Origin: Taxillus chinensis
Lineage: Eukaryota; Streptophyta; Magnoliopsida; Santalales; Loranthaceae
Direction: 5' to 3'
Assembly: GCA_023512835.1 (NCBI GenBank)
Contig: CM042092.1
Span: forward strand, 43,666,258 to 43,730,257
DNA: 64,000 nt
Shown one piece after another: positions 22,892 to 35,587 of the stretch. Each line of letters starts with the position of its first letter. Positions within the stretch are counted from its first letter, which is position 1. The notes beneath the pieces were generated by a model that searched no databases, was not told where the DNA came from, and was given only the letters and a program-made list of their open reading frames with translations. Both the position numbers and the translations under genes were made by a program.

Positions 22892-24035
22892 GGTGCCACA
22901 CAGGCCAGCATATCCACCATTACAAACATTGCCACAGCCTCTCAAGCGCCACATAGGCCAACATATTCAGTTACATTGCCACAGCCTCTCAGGCGCCACA
23001 CAGGCTAATATGTTCATAGTCACACATGCATAACATCAAACACATAATCCGCATAGTCGCACAAGCATAACATCAAACACATAATCCGCATAGTCACACA
23101 GGCATAACATCAAACACATAGCACGCATACAATCACAGGCTCAGACACCCAGCCACACAGGTTTAAAACCAAACACCTAACATGCGTAGCCACACAGGCT
23201 TAATATCAAACACAATAATCTGGCATTGAAGGCCAACATTCATATAGGAGGTCACAACTATATGAATTTACATATATAATATATATATATATACAACACC
23301 ATAACTCAACAGTCAATCCACCGCAGGGCCTAACCCCGGATTGTATACAAGAAGACAGAACCCCTACCTCAAAGAAAATCCTTCTTGTTCCCACGCTAGA
23401 CGCCGTCCACCCACGCAAGATGCTCCGGCAACAACCAAAAACTCTCCTTCCCTCTCTCTCTCTCTCTCTGCGACAGCTGCGGTGGCTAGCCAAAAGAAGA
23501 ACCCTAAACCTAAGAATCCTCCACCTCTTATATAGACACCCAGACAATGAAAACAACGTAGTTTTGATTAAGTGAACTCCAGCATCAAAACGATGTAGTT
23601 TTGATGGAACAAGCTACGACCTTCCCGCATCCACACATAACAAAATATCTATAATTCCAACATGCCCCTTTAGGAAAAGATGATTAAAATCACAAAACCA
23701 AGGTGATGGTGCAAAAACATTGTTGCACGTGACAAAGACCATTGTCACGTGCAAGCTCCAAATGCCCTAAGATTTTTCCCCAAGCTTTAGAACAACGTTA
23801 GGAAGGCTCCCATGCAAAAACCTCACTGCCCGTGACAACCACTGTCACGTGCATTGTCGCGTGCAACCCCAAAAAGCTTCCTCTTGGGCTCAAATCTTGC
23901 CCCTAGCTTACTCACCATCAAACAAAGTGTTCTAGCCAATGTGTGTCGGAATAAAACTCCCTAAAACCCAATAATTGTCACTCAAAAGGCATAACTGCGA
24001 CTAACTCCTCACATCCCAAAACACGGGTCATTACA
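22892..24035 (-). repeat. Element C 3' LTR, right part
   Basis: Aligns with 48897-50070. Contains the 13-bp hairpin (23723-23735/23742-23754), two ACGT palindromes (23547-23568, 23584-23605), TATA at 23527-23536, donor-like CTACCTC near 23365 (plus strand), and 35-bp CACAGGCATAACATCAAACA repeats. It has one palindrome unit fewer than the other LTR. Confidence 0.9.
23723..23754 (-). promoter_or_regulatory. G-box hairpin of element C U3
   Basis: Perfect 13-bp arms TTGCACGTGACAA / TTGTCACGTGCAA with a 6-base loop; each arm contains CACGTG. The equivalent in the right LTR (about 49759-49790) has one arm changed to CATGTG, a C-to-T change. Confidence 0.8.
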
Positions 24036-24282
24036 TCCTCTCCCCCTTAAGACTTTTCGTCCTCGGAAAGAAACAACATGCAAGTACAGTACGGCAACAA
24101 AGCACCACCACAAACATAACCACATGCATCACCGTACTTATAACACATATTTGCATAGCACAAATACAAGTCTAAGTCTGAAAACATATCTCAAATACAA
24201 ACACATGTCAAAAAGACAATACAAATACCAAATCATAAACAACTAATACAAGAAAACACATCATGATGACCACCTCCCACCC
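24036..24282 (-). other. Element C 3' noncoding region with PPT
   Basis: PPT AAGGGGGAGAGGA (sense) at 24036-24048 adjacent to the LTR, then about 230 bp of A/C-rich plus-strand sequence shared with the other Tekay elements. Confidence 0.75.
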
Positions 24283-26031
24283 TTAAGATTGTTCGTCTTC
24301 GAACAACTCTGGGTGCTGCTCACGCATATGGGACTCACATTCCCAGGTCTCCTCCTCAATGCCGCGGTGCTGCCATAGCACACGAACCAAAGGAATAGCA
24401 CGACCACGTAAAAGCTTCTCCCGCCGATCGAGTATACGGATAGGGGCATCAACAACGGACATGTTATCCTCAATGTCCAATGTCCCCCAATCGATCACAT
24501 GAGTGGGGTCAGGATGATACTTCCTCTACTGGGACACATGGAACACATTGTGCACTCAACTCAATCGCGGTGGCAATGTTAACCGGTAAGCCACTGGCCC
24601 CATACGAGCCATAACCTCAAAAGGACCAATAAACCGCGGAGATAGCTTGGAACCTCGCCCAAACAGCCGATGTCCATGACAGGGAGAAACACAGAGAAAC
24701 ACATGATCTCCCACAGAAAACTCTAAAGGTCGCCACTGCTGATCTGCATAAGACTTCTGTCGACTCTGCACGGACAACAAACGCTAACGAATCAACTTTA
24801 CCTTCTCGGTAGCCTCATGAACCAACTGTGGTCCCAAGAGAGCTGCCTCCCTGACCTCAGTCCAACACAAAGGTGATCGGCATGGTCTGCCATACAACGC
24901 CTCAAAAGGAGCCATCCCAATGGATGCCTGATAACTGTTGTTGTAGGCAAACTCCACCAAAGGAAGGTGAGTTGCACACAAACCCCCAAAGTCTAACACG
25001 CATGCCCTCAACATGTCCTCCAATGCCTGATTCGTCCTCTCAGTCTGACCGTCAGTCTCAAGGTGAAAGGCTGTGCTCAAGTTAAGTTGTGTCCCCAGAG
25101 CCTCCTGTAAGGCTGCCCAAAAATGAGAAGTGAACCTCAAATCTCTGTCGGACACAATCGACCATGGTACTCCATGTAATCTCACAATCTTGTTCACATA
25201 TAGCTGGCTCAATGCCCCAATGGAGTCCTGCTCTCGAACGGCAAGAAAATGGGCCAACTTGGTTAGCCGATCCACAATCACCCATATCATGTCTTTCCTC
25301 CCAGTAGTGGGTGGAAGACCAGTCACAAAATCCATTGCTATGTGGTCGCAGTTCCACTCCGCTATTGGCAACGGCTGCAACATACCTACTGGTCGCTGGT
25401 GCTCAGCCTTCACGTGTTGACAAGTGAGGCACCTCGAAACAAAAGTAGCTACATCTCTCTTCATCCCAGGCCACCAAAAATGTCCCCGAAGTGCATGGTA
25501 CATCTTCGTACCGCCAGGATGCACAACAACTCTAGACTGATGAAACTCCCTCATCGCCTCATCTCTGAGAGAAGGAGCCATTGCTAGCCGCCCCTGAAAA
25601 GACAACTCATGCTCAGGACCCTCTGTCCAATCCTGAGATAGCTCACTAGCCACAATACGGGCACGAAGAACCTCACACTCAATATCCCCCAATTGTCCCT
25701 CCCGGACTCGCTGGTACAGCTCAGGCACACCAACAATAGGACTCAGGACTGTCCCACCATCATGAGCAATAGGTTGCAACTGCAACATCGCCAACTGCTC
25801 CATCAGCTTCCACTCTCTCACTGCCACCTCAGCTTTTGCTTTCCTGCTCAACACGTCAGCTACAACATTGCCCTTGCCTGGGGTATGAGCAAGCGTAAAG
25901 TCGAAAGTCTGCAAATACTCCACCCATCTCTGCTGCCTCAAATTCAAGTCCTTCCCGAGTAAAAATGTACTGAAGGCTCTTGTGATCCGAGAACACCACA
26001 AACTTTCCCCCCCAAGAGATAATGTTGCCAA
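24283..26031 (-). pseudogene. Element C integrase with chromodomain-like tail
   Basis: The long frame 26031-24784 (415 codons) starts in RNase H ([26 protein letters not shown]). It then has the zinc-binding N-terminus (HPGGTKMYHALRGHFWWPG, CLTCQ) and the catalytic core with MDFVTGLP (D), IVSDRDLRF (D) and TDGQTERTNQ (E), all intact. A stop near 24785 and frame changes separate the C-terminal part (24780-24556: VGDHVFL, LSPRFIGPFEV). The chromodomain-like end (24498-24283) reads IPLVRVLWQHRGIEEETWE and HPELFEDEQS. Such a tail guides insertion toward heterochromatin in chromoviruses (family knowledge). Confidence 0.9.
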
Positions 26032-26170
26032 CTCTTCAAGGCAAAGATGACAGCCGCCAACTCAAGATCATGATTAGGGTAATTCTGCTCATGAGGTTTT
26101 AGCTGCCTCGACCCATAAGCTAACACACTGTGCTCCTGCATAAGCACACACCCCAAACGAATCCTAGACG
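25944..26170 (-). pseudogene. Element C RNase H, part left of element B
   Basis: [19 protein letters not shown] and [19 protein letters not shown] identify the Ty3/gypsy RNase H. A frameshift near 26000 garbles the following [11 protein letters not shown] block. The upstream part lies right of element B, from 34289 on. Confidence 0.85.
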
Positions 26171-26175
26171 CATCA
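26171..26175. repeat. Target-site duplication of element B, left copy
   Basis: CATCA, repeated at 34284-34288. Removing B plus one copy restores GACGCATCACAATA, the sequence at the homologous place in E (near 42445). Confidence 0.88.
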
Positions 26176-28053
26176 TGTCACGCCCCGGATTTCCAACCCG
26201 AGGAGACCGGATTGTGACCCTCCCTTTACCCGAGTTTGGATAAAGAGGATACAGTACAACATACACTTCACACTTTATATTCAGAGACAAAATCATATAT
26301 TTATTAAGTCCAAACATACAAATGTGCCCAAACATGTTTTTATTACATAAAACTCTTCATTACAATATCTCCCCACTGGAGTTACAAAGATCACACAAAA
26401 ACAACGAACTCAATTAATAATAAACAAAGCCACAAAACAGAACTGCCTTCAACTTAGGTGTTTCCGCCTAACGCCTGTAGGTCCTTGTAGAAAAACCAAA
26501 CACAACAGGAGGGGTGAGCAACCACAACTCAGTAGGGATTATGTCTCCCCAACCCATCCCATGCTCCTAGCATCTATATGCCATGTGTACAAGTGCAATG
26601 TTGTGATACAATAATTTCAGCAGACAAAATAAACAACCACATCAACAATTATAATCTTCCACTGCCACACAGGCTAACACTTTAACCACAAGTGATTTAA
26701 CCGCCTCTTCAGGCCAATGATTTACCCGCAAGTGAATTAACCGCCTCTTCAGGCCAATGATTTAATCGCAAGTGATTTAACCACCTCTTCAGGCCAATGA
26801 TTTAACCGCCTCTCAGGCAAATAGTTTAACCGCCTCTCAGGCATAGTTTCTGACCTCACAAGCTAACATGATCAGTCCCGGGCTTCCACAGCCACCGGGT
26901 TCAATGGAACAGGCCCGGGCTTCCATAGCCACTGGGTGTACAAGCAAACACGCAGCACACATGGCCAGACAGGCATAACATCAAACACTTAATATGCATG
27001 GTCACACAGGCATAACTTCAAACACTTAAGATGCATGGTCACACAGGCATACCTTCAAGCACTTAGCATGCATAGCCTCACAGGCATAACTTTAAACTCT
27101 TAGCAAGCATACATTCACAAACTCACAAATCCAGCCACACAAGCATATTATCAAACACGTTCTAAGCATATACACACAGGCATATTCACAAAGGCATTTT
27201 ATCGAATATTTAACATGCACTAACCACCCAACATCAGAAATCACACCAAAACGCCACTGAAGGCCAACATTCATATAGGAGGTCACACCTATATGAATTT
27301 ACATATAAATATTATAACAACAGCCATAGAAACTCTGTAAAACATCTACGTAGGGCTAACCACGGAATAGACCGGGAAAGACAGAACCCCTACCTTAAAG
27401 AAGATCCTCCTTGCTCCTGCGCTAGACGCCGTCTTCCCCACGAAGGACGCTCCGGCAGCAACCAGCAGCTCTGCTTCCCTCTCTCTAGCTCTCTCTCTCT
27501 CTACGACGGTTGCAATGGCTAAAGAGAACCCTAAAGCTAAAACAGGGAGTCTTCACCTCTTTATATAGACAACCCAAACCCCAAAACGAGGTAGTTTTGA
27601 TTAAATGAATCCCATCATCAAAACGACGTAGTTTTGATGAGAGACTACAACCTTTTTGCAACCACACAGGGCAAAGTACTCCTAATTTCACCATGGTCCT
27701 TTAGCAAAAGAGGATCAGAACAACAAAACAATGATAATGGAGGTTGCATGTGAGAAAGCATTCTCATGTGCATTCTCACGGGCACCTCCAAATGCTCTAT
27801 AATTTCATTACAAGACTTGGAACAACATCAGGAAGGCTCCCATGCGAAAATCTCCTTGCACGTGAAAAGCATTCTCACGTGCATTCTCACGTGCACTCCC
27901 TATTGGGCTCAAACTTTGCCTCTTGCTTGCTCATCAACATACAAGATGATTAAGCCAAAGTTTGTGGAAAGAAAACTCCTTAAAACCCAACAATTTCCAC
28001 CTAAAAAGGCAAAACTAACTAACTCCTCACATCCCAAAATACGGGTCATTACA
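26176..28053 (-). repeat. Element B 3' LTR
   Basis: 1878 bp. TATA region TTATATAGA at 27561-27569 (plus strand), palindromes 27580-27601 and 27617-27638, hairpin near 27744-27773 decayed by C-to-T changes (CATGTG for CACGTG). 26690-26850 holds 33-36-bp repeats with CCGCCTCTTCAGGCCAATGA. Splice acceptor region near 26487 is altered (ACAAG for ACAG). Confidence 0.9.
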
Positions 28054-31000
28054 TCCTCTCCCTCTTAAGACTTTTCGTCCTCGAAAAGAAACAACATGCA
28101 AGGGAAACCACACAGGAAGCCACAACACCCAAATGGGTCATACACCGCACATTGTACACAATAGCACATAACACAGAGTGCCACCACAGTCCACAACCAC
28201 ATGCATCATAATCCATGGAAACACATCCACATATCACAAGTACCCATCACAAACACATTTCATTAACACATTCAATACAAATAAAAGTTAAAAGTCGAAA
28301 GGAAATAGAAATACACCAGCCAACAGCCACCCCTCCATACTTAAGAGTGTTCATCCTCGAACAACTTTGGGTGTTGCTCACGCATCATGGATTCGCGTTC
28401 CCATATTTCCTCCATAGGACGTGTCGTCCTCGAAAAGACAATACACTTTCCATAATGCACATGCTGATGCACATCGCCCACAACCATTCACATACCCGCG
28501 ACTAAAGATATCCCACCATAACACACATGAAGGCACGTACCCACATACCCAATACAACACAGCATGATAGGGAAACACATATTCTAAACTCACAAACAAC
28601 CCTTATTCTCCTCACCTAACACATGTCACAAGTATTCATATGTCACAATGGTGTACGACATATACGCCCATCCCCAACACGTACGTTTAACAAATCACAT
28701 AGGTCACAGACCAACTCACATCATAAACACCACTACAAGGAACAACTCACAAACAAAACACTACTACACGTTTATCGTTCCACTGCCCATTCGCCAACAC
28801 CATACAAACTCATCCACATGGAGTTTCCTCACAACCTTCCCACCTTTAGACTTTTCGTCCCCGAAAAGAGAATTCAAGTAGTAAACATCACGAGAAGATC
28901 AAAGCAACACATAACACCCATGAGCACAACAAGAACTAGAGCTTGGCCAATTAGCGTGCTGACAACAACTCACGTGAGCAAGCTCGACAATAGTGAGGTC
29001 GAGAAACCTCCCAAAGATTCGCTAAGACCCCGACAACCGAACAAGGCTAACACCATAAGCCTATGCGTGAAGCATCCATTCGCTAGAATTCATATGAGTG
29101 AACGAGAAGTCACTGCATCGACATAGCAGGGTACTCGGCGTTAGATGCCTACTCGTGTCACAGTAGGACCAACACTCCACAATGTAAAATACCCAACAAG
29201 GACACCACTGAGATTTGATGCCAACGGACACCAACAATTTACAATGCAGCCACACTCCATATGTAGACCTTACCCTGACAGCAAACACAAAGAGGTCACA
29301 AGGAAACACAAACAAACAAGAGAAAAGCATTATGCAAACCACAATCACATTTCCACACATGGAGATCACCCCAGCAGCACCATCATCACTGCTAAAACCG
29401 CCTCACTCTATAGCGATACATGCAGCAATAGAACCCAACCAATGCCAAAGGGAACTCAAGATGACTTACAATCCAGGACACAACTACATCAGGATGAAGT
29501 TTGCCCTCCACCAATTCGGTCACAGTCAACAAGACGCAACCAAAAAAAACTACTATCGGGCTAACACCAGTCACCAACATTGAGAATCTACTAAAGAATC
29601 CCATGAACCAGAACGTCGCACAAATAACACCTCTCTGACTACGGTCAAATAGGAATCCACCAAGGTCCTACATAGCCTTCACTAACTGAGGCTTATGTTA
29701 TAACCCAAGTGATAACGCCTTACTCAGTCAGCAAACATTCCTTGCGATAGTTGCCAACAACGTAGTTCTCGCCACCCTGAAAAACTCTCCTACCTGCAAC
29801 ATGACAATAACGGAATCCGCGGTATCACCACTCACAGGTCACAAGGGGATCCTTAGCCTCCAGGACATACTCCACCTCATGGCCCACTAACCCCGCTATA
29901 CCAACCGTCACGTTCTATCTCAACACACCAATAAAACACTCAAACTGACCAAGAAATACTTAGGCTCTAGCCTCAGCTAAATGTGATCACTGCCATTCCT
30001 CCGGGTATGCACAGGAAACAAGACATGCAAACGCCTGATTCGGGACTTTCACGTAGCACCCAAACACACCAACACCTTGATAGCGTGAACCATCTCCCTT
30101 ATCGCGTGATACTGTACATGAAAAGTTTTCAAGGAGGACATATGTAGGTCAGTCGCCTACCACCACCGCTCTAATGCATACACCTTTTGATATCCGCCCG
30201 ACATGAATCTCTCCCCAAGGAGTAAGACTAGTACCCCATCCTAGCAAAATCTGTCACAATCGACTCAACTCGGGAAATCAAACAACTCTTTTTCTTTCCC
30301 AACTTACCAACATTTTAGTAACACCAGGCAAGGAATAACATAAACAACATCACCTCTAACACTCTCCCTCATCCTCACACCACAGTTACTATACCAATAC
30401 GCCATGCCTCATCCTTCTCTACGCATATGTGTCGCAACACCCACACGTAGCAACTCCGCTATATACCTTTACCACTTATACAACACATACAACAAGACAA
30501 TGCTACATTTTCTGCACATTCTCAACACATGCAACGAAACACAAGACATCTGACGAGTAGAACATACCAGTTTTAAACCTGCTCCTCTCATTTAAACCCA
30601 CTTCCCACAAGATACAGACCAAAGAAGTGGCCCTACCATGCAAAAGCACACCCTTAGCCCCTAGAGAAATGTTTTCCAGATGTGGGTAAAAAGCCCGAAC
30701 GAGGCCTGCCAAATCTCACTTGCTTACCTCTTGTTACCAATTGGATGCACCGGGCACGACCCTTGAAACCCACTCACAGCCGATAGTTAAGCTCCAGAAC
30801 AATTCACATTTTATACATGTGCTACCCATTTCACAACATATTCTAGGAACATTACTCAAGGTCTTTCACACACCACAAACATGACACATGGCCACTGTTT
30901 GACCATCTGAGAATGCAGAACACCTATATAGTCACTAACCAAAATTTGCAATGACCTCTTTAGCCAACAAGATAACACCTCAAGGACTCTAAGAGCAGGC

Positions 31001-32440
31001 TATACTAGCTGCGTTTTCCACCCTTAACCACAACGCTTGGAAAGGTAACCATAGGAATATCCCTTTCAAGTAGCACTCCAACACATACCTCTATCCATAT
31101 AAGAACATATCTTTATTATTCAAGGTTGCCAAGGAGGGGTCACACGTTACCCACAAGCCATCACCTCACGCCTCAAGCTCTACTAGCTAGCAAAAGGTAG
31201 CGTACAAGGTTTAATGACTTTAATTATCCACGGTTGTCAAAATTGAATACCACTCCCATATAAAACCAAAACTCACATATCTATCAGTTACTTATTATCC
31301 TTCTAGTGTCATATATATAAATGTTCATTTTTCTTATCATCATCATTATATATATATATATATATATTATTTTTGTTTTTACAAGTCACCAACCACGTCT
31401 ATTAGCAATGCTAACTCAAACGATCTCCTAAGCTTCACCAAATGGCAAACTGTGGCTCAAGAGCCCTACCAACGAGAATACCCCTCTATTATAAGTGTCT
31501 TAACTTAATTGCTAGAAACTCAACAATCAAAGGTCCACCCATCCTCATCTAAGTCAGTACGAGACTTAACCAATCACTATCTTCTGGAGATGTCCTACTT
31601 TTCCACAGATGCAACACTGATACTGCTTCCTGCTACACTCTTTTCCAATGTCCCGGTTGTTCATAGCAAGAACAACCCTTTAAGCAACTTGTCTCAATCT
31701 CTGCCATGTATTACTTACAGCCTACAGCTCTGCCACTTGCCCAGCCTGGGTGGCGGGCTCTTCTGTCGTACGGGTCATAATTTTTCAGAGGCTAGGTACA
31801 CGAGGAGGTAACGCTCCAGGTTAACACTCAACGCTCTTAATACCATTACCGACTAGGCGTTTTGAGCCATAACTAATCTCAACACATGCATTATCACCAC
31901 ACAGATTCACGGATTCACATTTCACAGACTATACAAGTTCACACCTTCACATTGCACATATCATTTATACTCAAGTGAACATCTCATTGTTTTGAATACC
32001 ACATTGCTTATTCCACACAATATCATACAAAGGCACACACTTAAGCATTCACATATCTCACCTAGTCATTTTCAGAATATCAACAGTATTATCTCTATGT
32101 AGTTCGTTCTCATTGCACAAGTCCACTAGTACACAAATTCCATACCACATATATTTTGTTTTTTTATAGTCATGCTTAAGTTGTCACAATATATCAGAGT
32201 TGCACAATTAATTTTTTTTATTTAAAACATTCCCACAGTTATCCATACATTCATACATAAACAACAAATGCAACTAGTGCCCTAATGCCAATGTATGCAA
32301 ATCCTACCACAAGATTGGACTACCCCAAGTACACCTTAGAGGCTCCAAGAGGACCATGTTGATCAGGCACGTCCCTCCAGGCTCCTCCAAAGGACTCAAG
32401 ATAACCAAGTCCGCCCACTACCCTAGGCCAACTAGACCAT
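28054..32440 (-). other. Interior of element B, noncoding
   Basis: 28054-28400 equals the Tekay 3' end, with the last integrase codons near 28345-28400. 28400-31560 is A/C-rich sequence colinear with A 9770-12890, no supported gene. 31590-31830 holds gag vestiges: CCICGKVGHLQ and CSCYEQPGH words (zinc knuckles, one Cys changed to Tyr) and QVAEL, matching A. AT microsatellites at 31312-31370. 32270-32440 is the conserved leader. Confidence 0.68.
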
Positions 32441-32452
32441 GCTTTGATACCA
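32441..32452 (-). other. Primer binding site of element B
   Basis: Sense strand TGGTATCAAAGC, one base different from the iMet site TGGTATCAGAGC (G to A). Confidence 0.82.
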
Positions 32453-32455
32453 TAT

Positions 32456-34283
32456 TGTCACGCCCCGGATTTCCAACCCGAGGAGACCGGAACGTGACCC
32501 TCCCTTTACCCGAGTTTGGATAAAGAGGATAGAGTACAACGTACACTTCACACTTTATATTCAGAGACAAAATCATATATTTATTAAGTCCAAACATACA
32601 AATGTGCCCAAACATGTTTTTATTACATAAAACTCCTCATTATAATATCTCCCCACTGGAGTTACAAAGCTCACACAAAAACAACGAACTCAATTAATAA
32701 TAAACAAAGCCACAAAACAGAACTGCCTTTAACTTGGGTGTTTCCACCTAATGCCTGTAGGTCCCTGTAGAAAAACCAAACACAGTAGGAGGAGTGAGCA
32801 ACCACAGCTCAGTAGGGATCATGTCTCCCCAACCCATCCCATGCTCCTAGCATCTACATGCCATGTGTACAAGTGCAATGTCGTGATACAATAATTTCAG
32901 CAGACATAATAAACAACCACATCAACAATTATAATCTTCCACTGCCACACAGGCTAACACTTTAACCACAAGTGATTTAACCGCCTCTTCAGGCCAATGA
33001 TTTACCCGCAAGTGATTTAACCGCCTCTTCAGGCCAATGATTTAACCGCCTCTCAGGCAAATAGTTTAACCGCCTCTCAGGCATAGTTTCCACAGCCTCA
33101 CAGGCTAACATGATCAGTCCCGGGCTTCCACAGCCACCGGGTTCAATAGAACAGGCCCGGGCTTCCACAGCCACCGGGTGTACAAGCAACCACGCAGCAC
33201 ACATGGCCATACAAGCATAACATCAAACACTTAATATGCATGGTCACACAGGCATAGCTTCAAACACTTAAGATGCATGGTCACACAGGCATACCTTCAA
33301 ACACTTAGCATGCATAGCCTCACAGGCATAACTTCAAACACTTAGCAAGCATACACTCACAAACTCACAAATCCAGCCACACAGGCATATTATCAAACAC
33401 GTTCTAAGCATATACACACAGGCATATTCGCACAGGCATTTTGTTGAATATTTAACATGCACTAACCACCCAACATCAAAAATCACACCAAAACGCCACT
33501 AAAGGCCAACATTCATATAGGAGGTCACACCTATATAAATTTACATATAAATATTATAACAACAGTCATAGAAACTCTGTAAAACATCTACGCAGGGCTA
33601 ACCCTGGAACAGACCGGGAAAGACAGAACCCCTACCTTAAAGAAGATCCTCCTTGCTCCCGTGCTAGACGCCGTCTTCCCCACGCAGGACGCTCCGGCAG
33701 CAACCAGGAGCTCTCCTTCCCTCTCTCTAGCTCTCTCTCTCTCTACGACAGTTGCAGTGGCTAAAGAGAACCCTAAACCTAAAATAGGGAGTCTTCACCT
33801 CTTTATATAGACAACCCAAACCCTAAAACGACGTAGTTTTGATTAAATGAATCCCATCATCAAAATTACATAGTTTTGATGACAGACTACAACCTTTTTG
33901 CAACCACACAGGGCAAAGCACTCCTAATTTCACCATGGTCCTTTAGCAAAAGCGGATCAGAACAACAAAACAATGATAATGGAGGCTGCACGTGAGAAAG
34001 CATTCTCACGTGCATTCTCACGGTCACCTCCAAATGCTCTATAATTTCACCACAAGACTTGGAACAAGATCAGGAAGGCTCCCATGCAAAAATCTCCCTG
34101 CACGTAAAAAGTATTCTAACGTGCACTCCCTATTGGGCTCAAACTTTGCCTCTTGCTTGCTCATCAACATACAAGATGATTAAGCCAAAGTGTGTGGAAA
34201 GAAAACTCCCTAAAACCCAATAATTTCCACCTAAAAAGGCAAAATTGACTAACTCCTGATATCCCAAAATACGGGTCATTACA
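32456..34283 (-). repeat. Element B 5' LTR
   Basis: 1828 bp, colinear with 26176-28053 but lacking some of the 33-36-bp repeat units (32970-33090). TATA region at 33803-33811, palindromes 33822-33843 and 33859-33880, intact hairpin 33987-34014. Confidence 0.9.
33987..34014 (-). promoter_or_regulatory. G-box hairpin of element B U3
   Basis: Perfect 12-bp arms TGCACGTGAGAA / TTCTCACGTGCA with loop AGCA. Followed by an extra partial arm at 34015-34022. Confidence 0.8.
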
Positions 34284-34288
34284 CATCA
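34284..34288. repeat. Target-site duplication of element B, right copy
   Basis: CATCA, identical to 26171-26175. Confidence 0.88.
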
Positions 34289-35000
34289 CAATACACCTCG
34301 TACGGGATACCCTCCCTAGGTAACCTCAATACAGGTGCGGTGGTCAAACGGGTTTTGAGAGCCTCAAATGCCTGCTGACACTTATTAGTCCACTCAAACT
34401 TCACTCTCTTCCTGGTCAACGCCGTCATAGGAGCTTGCTGCCAAACGGGAGAATCCCTCTACAAAACGACGATAGTACCCCGCCAAACTAAGGAAACTAT
34501 GAATCTCGAAAACATTGGTTGGCCTCTCCCACAATGCCATAGCCTCAATCTTGGATGGGTCCACTCTAACTCTCTCAACCGACACTATATGGCCAAGGAA
34601 ATGAACCTCCCGCATCCAAAACTCACATTTGCTAAACTTAGCAAACAACTGCTGGTCCCTCAAGGTTTGCAACACTGTTGCCAAATGCTCCACATGCTCC
34701 CTCTCCATCTTGGAATATACCAAGATATCGTCTATAAACACTACCACAAAAGAGTCCAAGTATGGAGCAAGGACCTGGTGCATCAAATACATGAACATTG
34801 CTGGTGCATTAGTGAGCCCGAAAGGCATCACTACCCACTCATAATGCCCATACCTGCACCGAAAGGCCGTCTTAGGGATGTCCTCCTCCTTAACCCTTAA
34901 CTGGTGATACCCCGATCACAGTTCTATCTTGGAAAACCACTGGGCCCCACTCAACTGGTCAAACAGGTCATCTATCCAAGGCAATGGATACTTGTTCTTC
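34289..35000 (-). pseudogene. Element C reverse transcriptase palm and thumb
   Basis: Frame 34831-34394 has [20 protein letters not shown], the catalytic [10 protein letters not shown] (intact), [10 protein letters not shown] and FLGHIVS, then [21 protein letters not shown] frameshift near 34430 separates it from the connection to RNase H. Its upstream part is on the other side of solo LTR D. High similarity to E at the same domain. Confidence 0.9.
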
Positions 35001-35004
35001 ACAG
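35001..35004. repeat. Target-site duplication of solo LTR D, left copy
   Basis: ACAG, repeated at 36777-36780. The joined flanks TTCTTC-ACAG-TCACC equal the uninterrupted sequence of E near 43155. Confidence 0.85.
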
Positions 35005-35556
35005 TGTAATGACCCGTGTTTTGGGTAGAACAAGCTGGAACGAAGATGAACAATACCCTGGGCGAACGCATGGGTCGAAAGGTGGAAGACCCGAAGATTT
35101 GGGTCGTAGGGTCGAAGACCGAGGGTCGAAGACCGAGGGTCGAAAGTTAGATCTTCGAGAAAGATCTTCGAGGCCGCGTTTCCAGTAAGTCTTCGAGGGA
35201 GTGTTTCTATGAGTCTTCGTGGCTTGGTTGTTAGAGAGTGTAATGAGCTCAAGTGGGAGCGTGTAGAGGCTGCGTGTGACAATGACCATGTTCGAATTGT
35301 GGTATTTTGTCCTGTGCGGAAGCAGAGTGGTTAGTTCATGTTTCATTTGTCAAAACTACGTCGTTTTCATGGTGTGTTTCATTTATCAAAACTACGCCGT
35401 TTTGATGGTGGGATTTCATTCATCAAAACTACGTCGTTTTGATGGTGAGATTTCATTTATCAAAACTGCGTCGTTTTGATAAGTGAGGTCTATATAAAGA
35501 GGAGCTCTCTTTATTTTAGGTTTAGGGTTTTTGTTGTCAGCCGCTGCAGCCGTCGC

Positions 35557-35587
<31 letters not shown>

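Larger units (their letters stand above)
26176..34283 (-). mobile_element. Element B: non-autonomous Tekay-type element, related to A
   Basis: LTRs 26176-28053 and 32456-34283, PBS 32441-32452 and PPT at 28054-28066. The 4.4-kb interior lacks pol. The interior aligns in order with that of element A, including the shared Tekay 3' end, the long noncoding middle, gag vestiges and leader, while its LTRs belong to a different subtype (different hairpin arms, GATTTAACCGCCTCTTCAGG repeats). It is inserted in the RNase H of element C with a perfect 5-bp TSD. Confidence 0.88.

Noticed and set aside
23270..23293. AT-rich TATATA microsatellites (also 49274-49300, 52669-52690, 59769-59798) as promoters
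   Set aside because: They occur downstream of the donor-like site at the same place in every LTR; the better TATA box is the TATATAAGG next to the ACGT palindromes.
28623..29126. 167-codon plus-strand open frame in the interior of B
   Set aside because: Antisense to the element, low-complexity His/Thr-rich composition, not conserved in A.
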